From Dysgonomonas sp. ZJ279 (GTDB lineage: Bacteria; Bacteroidota; Bacteroidia; Bacteroidales; Dysgonomonadaceae), in assembly GCF_011039205.1 (NCBI RefSeq), contig NZ_JAAKEL010000013.1, forward strand, positions 28,717-92,716: DNA of 64,000 nt, written 5' to 3'. Of this stretch, positions 56,542 to 64,000 are shown one piece after another. The position numbers were made by a program, and so were the translations under genes. The notes under the pieces were generated by a model, which did no database searches, was not told the origin of the DNA, and saw only the letters and a program-made list of their open reading frames with translations. Position 1 is the stretch's first letter. Every line of letters begins with the position of its first letter.

Positions 56542-56865
56542 TTACTCTACACCTTCTGGTTCAACCTCTACACCCTCTGCATTTGTTGTCTTTTCTGTAC
56601 GGGTCTTATCTCCCCTTTTACCTTCTTTACGAGATGATCTTGATTCAGATCTTTCGCGTTTTTCAGTACTTCTTTCTTCTTTGCCTTCTTTTGAAGTCTT
56701 AGAATCCGATTTTTTCCCTTTACGACCAGATCTACTTTCTTCTTTAGAATCTCTAGTCTCGGTTTTGTTTACTTTCTTTTTACTCACACGAGTAGAATCC
56801 TGAGCATTGACAGCTAATACAGAAGTAAACAAAATACTCATTAATAAAATAACGTACTTCTTCAT
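56542..56865 (-). CDS. Small exported highly charged low-complexity protein
   Basis: This 107-residue protein has a signal peptide (MKKYVILLMSILFTSVLAVNAQ). The mature 85 residues are almost entirely Lys, Arg, Glu, Ser, Thr, Asp and Gly, with no hydrophobic core until a short Val/Glu tail. It should be intrinsically disordered in the periplasm or at the surface. No family was recognised. It has its own terminator and a long AT-rich upstream region (56866-57045). The frame is probably real given the signal peptide and terminator. Confidence 0.65.
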   Translation of the reverse strand: MKKYVILLMSILFTSVLAVNAQDSTRVSKKKVNKTETRDSKEESRSGRKGKKSDSKTSKEGKEERSTEKRERSESRSSRKEGKRGDKTRTEKTTNAEGVEVEPEGVE

Positions 56866-57045
56866 TTGATATATTTTTTCAAATTACAACAATCAGCATA
56901 CCAACTGTTATCCAATCAATTAAAACAAATATGCTTGCCTAGGTATAAGAACAAGTGAAAGTATTTATTTGTTTTACCTAATTAAAAAAGTATAGTTTAT
57001 ATATTTACATCTTATAAAAATATTCTATCGACATTGATACTTAAA

Positions 57046-57690
57046 ATGAAAAAATATACCCTTCCTGTTATAAACCAACAAATCGAAACCGTTGTACTGG
57101 CTAACGGAGAATTTCCAACCCACCCTATCGCATTATCGATACTCGAGAATAGTAAATATCTGGTTTGCTGTGACGGTGCTATCAATAATCTGTCTCATAT
57201 AAATAAAATACCCGATGCCATAGTTGGAGATTGCGATTCATTGTCCAAAGAAAACCAACTCCGATTTTCAAATATTATTCATCGCATATCCGAACAAGAT
57301 ACGAATGATTTGACCAAAGCCGTTCACTTTTGCATCGAACAAGGTCGTAAGAAAATTACAATATTAGGGGCAACCGGCAAACGAGAAGATCATACGATAG
57401 GCAACATAAGTCTTCTTTGCGAATATATGAAGTGTGGCGATGTGGAAATGATTACAGACTATGGGGTATTTGTAGGAATAGAAACAAATTCAGCATTCGA
57501 GAGTTCTCTCAAACAACAGGTATCCTTATTTAGTATCGATCGCTGCAAAGTCACAACACATAACTTACTTTACCCTGTTACAAATCATGAATTTACAAAC
57601 TGGTGGCAGGCAACCCTCAATGAAGCGACTGACAAAGAATTTTATATAGAAACAAATGGAAGAATGATTATTTACAGGGCTTTCTTATGA
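57046..57690 (+). CDS. Thiamine pyrophosphokinase
   Basis: The 214-residue enzyme transfers pyrophosphate from ATP to thiamine, giving thiamine diphosphate. Motifs are VLANGEFPTHPIAL, LVCCDGAINNL, PDAIVGDCDSLSKENQ, EQDTNDLTKAVHF and ILGATGKREDHTIGNISLL, all typical of TPK. ATG 57046 is preferred over TTG 57034. The stop lies 3 bases from the end of the convergent sufE gene. Confidence 0.95.
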   Translation: MKKYTLPVINQQIETVVLANGEFPTHPIALSILENSKYLVCCDGAINNLSHINKIPDAIVGDCDSLSKENQLRFSNIIHRISEQDTNDLTKAVHFCIEQGRKKITILGATGKREDHTIGNISLLCEYMKCGDVEMITDYGVFVGIETNSAFESSLKQQVSLFSIDRCKVTTHNLLYPVTNHEFTNWWQATLNEATDKEFYIETNGRMIIYRAFL

Positions 57691-57693
57691 AAA

Positions 57694-58119
57694 TCAGCTA
57701 TTTTTAGCTTTAAATGCCATTGCGTAGAAACGCATTTGTTTAATCATTGAAACCAAACCATTCGAACGTGTGGGTGATAAGTGTTCTTTCAATCCTATCC
57801 GTTCTACAAAGTAGAGGTCTGTATTGATAATCTCGTCGGGCGTTTTATCTGATAATACTTTTATCAACAAGGCTATTATTCCTTTTACAATAACAGCATC
57901 ACTTTCAGCATTGAATACAACTTTGCCATCCACGTATTCAGCATGTAGCCAAACGCGGCTCTGACAACCTTCTATCAGATTGTTTTCAACCTTATATTTC
58001 TCGTCTAATTTTTCTAGCGAATTTCCCAATTCGATCAATAGACCATAGCGGTCCATCCAATCGTCAAACATAGAAAACTCCTCTATTATTTCGTCTTGTA
58101 TTTCGTTTATCGTAGCCAT
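57694..58119 (-). CDS. sufE: SufE-family sulfur acceptor protein
   Basis: This 141-residue protein accepts persulfide sulfur from SufS and passes it to the Fe-S assembly scaffold. The active Cys52 lies in IEGCQSRVWL, and the C-terminal block ERIGLKEHLSPTRSNGL is characteristic of the family. It stands alone here; other suf genes are not in the window. Confidence 0.95.
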   Translation of the reverse strand: MATINEIQDEIIEEFSMFDDWMDRYGLLIELGNSLEKLDEKYKVENNLIEGCQSRVWLHAEYVDGKVVFNAESDAVIVKGIIALLIKVLSDKTPDEIINTDLYFVERIGLKEHLSPTRSNGLVSMIKQMRFYAMAFKAKNS

Positions 58120-58203
58120 TTCTATTATAGTTTTATACCACTACATTAACATTTAGTAAGTAGCCGTATTTTTCGTTTATAAAATCAATAAAAATTTATA
58201 AAC

Positions 58204-59193
58204 TTATTTTTCTTTCTCATTATATATTACTTCCAATATTGTTTGACCAACAGCTTTCAGTGTTTCTTTACTGATATTACTCATATCATCGTTTTGGGTA
58301 TGCCAATGAGAAACAAATGAAGAATCTGCATTTGTATGAATAATATCTACGCTCGGAATATTCCGTTTTTGATTCACATATACATGATCATCCGTCACAC
58401 CAGTACCATCTTTACTGATAAAATATGCACCATAATCAAGTTGACGAGCCGTACTCCATACCTTTTCAACTATATCCCTTGCATAATACATCGAATAAGC
58501 TTCTCTATAGAAAGTAGCATCTTTTGCACCGACCATATCCAGTAATATACCATACTTCGCCTTGTAATTTGGCACATGAGGATTCGCTCCCCAATATTGA
58601 GAACCCAGGCACCACCAATCACCGGGTTTTTCTTCGGCAAAGACTGGTGTACCATAATCTTCTGCATCAAAAAATATAATATCTATACCAATCTCGGGTG
58701 CTTGTTGCTGTATAATACGAGCAACTTCCAGTAATACACCGACTCCACTACCCGCATCATTTGCTCCAAGTACGGGTTTATGGTGATTGTCCGGATTTTC
58801 ATCATGATCAGAAAATGGGCGGGTATCCCAATGAGCAAACAAAAGCACTCTGGTCTTTTTATCCAACCCATAAGAACCGATTATATTTCGAGCATTCAGT
58901 TTTGTACCATCAAAAGCCGTAACAACCATCTTTTGCTCCTTTACATCTGCACCAAAACGTTTTAATTCGCCGACAAGATAATCTCCACATGCCACATGTT
59001 CTTTTGTATTTGGAACACGGGGTCCGAAAGCTACTTGCCTATCAACAAAGTGATATGCACTGTCGCCACTAAAATCGGGCGATATCTTCTCATATACTTG
59101 CACTGTATTGGTATTAGTTGCAGTTTTATTACTACATGAGCATGCCACTAAAGAAAGTAAGAGAGCTATAAAAGAAATATTTTTAAGTGTCAT
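58204..59193 (-). CDS. M28-family zinc peptidase / glutaminyl cyclase-like lipoprotein
   Basis: This 329-residue exported protein has a lipoprotein-type signal (lipobox LVACSC near residue 18). The zinc-binding residues are visible in LFAHWDTRPFSDHDENPDN, GANDAGSGVGVLLEVARI and FFDAEDYGTP, with a C-terminal HTNADSSFVSHWHT. This set fits the M28 peptidase clan and is close to bacterial glutaminyl cyclases. ATG 59193 is used because the transcription start predicted from TATCTTTG lies about at the earlier GTG (59220). Confidence 0.88.
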   Translation of the reverse strand: MTLKNISFIALLLSLVACSCSNKTATNTNTVQVYEKISPDFSGDSAYHFVDRQVAFGPRVPNTKEHVACGDYLVGELKRFGADVKEQKMVVTAFDGTKLNARNIIGSYGLDKKTRVLLFAHWDTRPFSDHDENPDNHHKPVLGANDAGSGVGVLLEVARIIQQQAPEIGIDIIFFDAEDYGTPVFAEEKPGDWWCLGSQYWGANPHVPNYKAKYGILLDMVGAKDATFYREAYSMYYARDIVEKVWSTARQLDYGAYFISKDGTGVTDDHVYVNQKRNIPSVDIIHTNADSSFVSHWHTQNDDMSNISKETLKAVGQTILEVIYNEKEK

Positions 59194-59226
59194 TCTATTT
59201 TTATTAATATTAAGTGTCACCTATCA

Positions 59227-59234
59227 CAAAGATA
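59227..59234 (-). promoter_or_regulatory. -7 element upstream of the M28 peptidase gene
   Basis: The minus strand reads TATCTTTG, an exact TAnnTTTG match 33 bases upstream of the ATG. No TTG at the usual distance. Confidence 0.4.
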
Positions 59235-59266
59235 AGCAATGAAAATTATTCTTAAACATAATTATT

Positions 59267-59908
59267 TTATAATTCCATTAGATTAAATTTTTGTTTATGT
59301 TCCATGTAAGATTTTTTAGTTTTAACCGATAAATAGACGCAATCATCTATTTCATTATTTTGTTCGTACAAATACCAAACTAAACAATCAGGCTTCCACC
59401 AAATACAAAGACCATTATGACGCACAACCTCCTCCCATTCGGCAGCTAATATATCAGTTAAACTTTTATTATCTATCCCTAGCATACCTATATATTTGTA
59501 ACCTTGTTGAGCACACTGACAATATAACATTATATTAAGAAACTCGCTAAGAGTAACCTCTTCCGAATACCATTGTTTATCACCATGAGGCTGCTGATAA
59601 ACGATCGGGTCGTCTCCAAACCTATCAAAAGCCCAGATACAAACGCCTTGATTTTCTAATAAGAATACCACTTTCTCTTCGGATAAATAAAGCTGATCGG
59701 GTAATGCGAATTCATTAAATGAAGTCATCAAAAGTTCATTCTTTCCTGCATAAAGGTATAAGTCCTTCAATACAGGGGGTAAATTATTACCTAATACCTA
59801 TTCAGCGTGAGCTATTTCTTCCGGCGAATAAATATCTTCAACCGATACCGAACCAATTAAACGTTCGATAGTATTTTTTATACTTTGTGATAAAACCATA
59901 TTATTCAT
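59267..59908 (-). pseudogene. SUKH/SMI1-KNR4-like gene interrupted by an in-frame TAG
   Basis: A frame beginning at ATG 59908 encodes 36 residues (start MNNMVLSQSIKNTIE, end SPEEIAHAE), then meets TAG at 59798-59800, and continues without any other stop to 59267. Across the stop the sequence reads EEIAHAE-stop-VLGNNLPPVLKDLYLY. This is the continuous opening of SMI1/KNR4 (SUKH) domain proteins, and VVFLLENQGVCIWAFDRFGD follows as in that superfamily. SUKH proteins include immunity proteins against secreted toxins. One base change would restore a protein of about 213 residues. No toxin gene is adjacent. A restart within the 3' part, or a sequencing error, is possible. Confidence 0.7.
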
Positions 59909-60068
59909 TTCATTAAAATACAAAGAGTATCAAAAGTAACACTTCAAAGTTCTTTTTTTTTATTTATACATATTCTTATTGCTATCAATAGAATAAGCCT
60001 CTAAAAAAAATAGGACTACAAATCAAATATGTAATCCCATTTTATATCATATAAAACTGATAATTTCT

Positions 60069-62030
<1,962 letters not shown>

Positions 62031-62094
62031 TTATGTCATTTACATGCCAACAACCGACGTTGATCGTTGCATAGATTTTTCTAATAAAACCTAA

Positions 62095-62102
62095 CAAAGA
62101 TA
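62095..62102 (-). promoter_or_regulatory. -7 element upstream of gyrB
   Basis: The minus strand reads TATCTTTG (exact TAnnTTTG) about 68 bases upstream of the gyrB ATG. A -33 TTG is not evident. Confidence 0.4.
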
Positions 62103-62830
62103 CGAAATTTATCTCATTTTAAGAAGAAAAAGCAGCAGCACTTTCAGATTTTACTTATAGGTTTTTCCAATTTCAGAACAAACAACAACTCTTTATATTT
62201 TTTTCTTAAATATATAATTATATTTAAGTTGAATAGTATAATAATCTGAATAAAAATTAAAGTATAAAGAAGAGATTATTCCCAATCAAAAATTCGACAT
62301 ACCAATATATCCACTAGTATTATAAGGTAAGAGACAAATCAAATACTGCAAAGCATTCAGAAGCAGAAAGAGTTTTTTTTAAAAAAAAGAATGGGCAAGA
62401 ACTCCTTCTGATAGAAAATAAGTCCCATCGCACTAGAAATTATATTTTATCATTTTTCCAAATATGCTTAATCCCATATATCATTGAATCTCCTCTACGA
62501 ATTTTCCCATTAGCATAATTCTTTCAGACCATTCTTTAAGGCTGTATTTCCACACTAATCAACTCGCTTTCGCCAGTCGAAACCCTTTTTTCATTGCGTC
62601 ATATCCCGTCTTTTACTTTTGACAGAAATAGTTACATAGCCACTTTTTCTTAAAAGTCAAAATATTGTTTTATCATGCTAGTATTTTTATGTTTCATAAG
62701 ACCATCAATAATGATGTATTAAAAATCGGATAATGTCCATCACTAAAAAGCATTGATAGCATAATTAAGAATATTCTCTGAATTATAAACTATTGTTTTT
62801 ATTCAGATTTTAGCAATATCTATAATTATT
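62103..62830. other. Gene-poor AT-rich stretch
   Basis: No open frame with coding character, tRNA or strong hairpin was recognised in this 728-base interval. A slightly less AT-rich stretch around 62540-62620 could be the remnant of a decayed gene, but all frames are closed and nothing was identified. Confidence 0.5.
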
Positions 62831-63577
62831 CTAGATATAAAAATTATTATCAATAATTCGTTTAATCAACCCTCTCTTTTTATAATTCTTGTGTTGATAA
62901 AAAGCACATTTAGATGTCACTCTTAATAGATTGTGATTCCTCATATATGAGTCTACCCTTTTTTCAAAGAGCTCCCCTCCATATTTAGGATATCTTTCTG
63001 ATAACAAATTAGTCTCATGATATATTGCATTTTTAAAATCAGTTGTTCTAACCATATAACATTGATCAGAGAAACCATAACCTACATATATTTCATCTGT
63101 TTCTTTTATAGATTCTCTCCTTACTCCATTATGATCATTTTCCCAAACAGGATTAGAAACAAAATAGTCATTTGACTCGGTTAATAACTTAATACTCTTT
63201 TCCACCCAATTATTATTCTCTTTTATCAATGAATCGCCAGAAAAATGTAAAAGAAGATCTGTTTCACATAAAAAAATACTAGTTAACTCGGCTATAGAAT
63301 AGTAGTAACCTCCTTTAAAATCATCTTTTGAAATTTGAAAGAATGATAAGACTTCTTTTGCATACTTGTCAACAATTACGTATCTATCAATTACACCCTG
63401 ATCAATTTTTTTTTGAGCATACATTTCGACTCTTGAAAGATCATTGACATTATTAATGAATAAAACTCTTTCATCAAAATTATAATTACAATTATCAATC
63501 ATCTTTTCCAAATATCCTTCTTTTAGGAGATACATCCAATCATGTTCCCAACATTTTGTTTCAAAAGTTATACTCAT
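62831..63577 (-). CDS. Unrecognised protein with GT-A-like features
   Basis: This 248-residue protein starts MSITFETKCWEHDWMYLLKE; ATG 63577 is the first good start. The order of features (RVLFINNVNDLSRVEMYA near 37, LLLHFSGDSL near 108, KYGGELFEKRVDSYMRNHN near 200) resembles small nucleotide-diphospho-sugar transferases. The DxD motif is not clear, so this is only a suggestion. It is AT-rich and flanked by gene-poor sequence next to an rRNA operon end, a place where foreign genes often settle. Confidence 0.65.
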   Translation of the reverse strand: MSITFETKCWEHDWMYLLKEGYLEKMIDNCNYNFDERVLFINNVNDLSRVEMYAQKKIDQGVIDRYVIVDKYAKEVLSFFQISKDDFKGGYYYSIAELTSIFLCETDLLLHFSGDSLIKENNNWVEKSIKLLTESNDYFVSNPVWENDHNGVRRESIKETDEIYVGYGFSDQCYMVRTTDFKNAIYHETNLLSERYPKYGGELFEKRVDSYMRNHNLLRVTSKCAFYQHKNYKKRGLIKRIIDNNFYI

Positions 63578-63844
63578 AAATATTTAATATAATAAAAGTT
63601 AAAATAACTCCATATAAACCGACACAAATATACAACAAAAAAAGAGTAGTTGAGTTCACAAATGAACCATTTACTATAATCTATTAGTTAACAATTAATT
63701 AAATTTAGAAAAATATCTGCAAGTCGGTTTTTCTCATCTCTTACCGAAAATATATATTGTATTTTTTCTTATTAATGTTTCGTATGTAATAAGTATTGTT
63801 TTCGTGTTTCGTGAGTAGTGTATGTAGTATATGTAGTATCTACC

Positions 63845-63880
63845 AAAATAAGCGCCTGTAGTATTTCTACTACAGGCGCT
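63845..63880 (-). terminator. rRNA operon terminator downstream of 5S rRNA
   Basis: A 13-bp perfect stem (AGCGCCTGTAGTA / TACTACAGGCGCT) with a 4-base loop lies just past the 3' end of the 5S gene and is followed on the minus strand by a short T-rich stretch. The 63578-63844 gap to the upstream gene shows nothing else. Confidence 0.8.
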
Positions 63881-63888
63881 CTTGCTTA

Positions 63889-64000
<112 letters not shown>

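Noticed and set aside
62500..62680. Possible remnant of a mobile-element gene upstream of gyrB
   Set aside because: All six frames are broken and no protein motif was recognised, so there is no support for naming it.

Overview
The window looks like the chromosome of a Bacteroidales bacterium, most likely Dysgonomonas or a close relative. The DNA is AT-rich. Starts are mostly preceded by AT-rich leaders rather than strong Shine-Dalgarno sites, and many transcription units carry the Bacteroidota promoter pattern TTG-N19/20-TAnnTTTG. Marker genes fit this: a short primary sigma factor of 286 residues, FISUMP-domain secreted proteins, DUF4294, DUF4827, a meso-diaminopimelate dehydrogenase and NspC. 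The genus is an inference from gene content; the phylum is near certain.

Layout. 1-2438: two tandem FISUMP-domain genes, the first cut by the window edge, each ending in nearly the same terminator hairpin. 2505-4992: TIGR02757 protein, RsmI and a coiled-coil lipoprotein. 5136-5236: a long imperfect inverted repeat. 5294-8428 (minus): a GT39-like membrane protein followed directly by a sodium/solute symporter. 8796-11408: HtrA/DegP protease and primary sigma factor RpoD. 11457-15400 (minus): DUF4294 protein and an overlapping operon of MtaB, a LpxL-like acyltransferase and a family 2 glycosyltransferase. 15575-17615: an acyl-CoA synthetase and a 72-residue lipoprotein with Braun-lipoprotein-like architecture.

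17841-34404 is the main accessory region: a co-directional, tightly packed surface-glycan locus. It begins with an ABC exporter (Wzm/Wzt with a C-terminal glycan-recognition domain). It continues with nine glycosyltransferase genes plus a GNT-I-like one, an amino-sugar module (DegT aminotransferase, WbqC-like protein, GNAT acetyltransferase), and a GT39-like membrane protein. It ends with a divergent RsmI-like methyltransferase. No nucleotide-sugar synthesis genes are present, so activated sugars must come from elsewhere.

34692-37244 is an ammonium module: a TorF-like outer-membrane protein, a P-II regulator and Amt. From 37321 to the end almost everything is on the minus strand and is mostly housekeeping: PyrF, a lipoprotein/beta-barrel pair, RF1, Tpx, UvrA, a lytic transglycosylase, IspE, Ddh, DUF2461, GlmM-type mutase, DUF4827, DHH phosphoesterase, ComEC, Rpe, NspC, SufE, an M28 peptidase and GyrB. 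Thiamine pyrophosphokinase is on the plus strand. A SUKH-like gene at 59267-59908 is broken by an in-frame TAG. A 54-codon gene (54902-55066) sits in an otherwise empty gap. The window ends in a nearly complete 5S rRNA gene on the minus strand with its terminator, so an rRNA operon lies just beyond the right edge.

No CRISPR array, insertion sequence, prophage or tRNA was recognised. No clearly new multi-gene system was found. The best candidates for follow-up are the Lpp-like lipoprotein, the 54-codon gene, the amino-sugar module inside the mirrored glycosyltransferase array, and the RsmI paralogue at its end.
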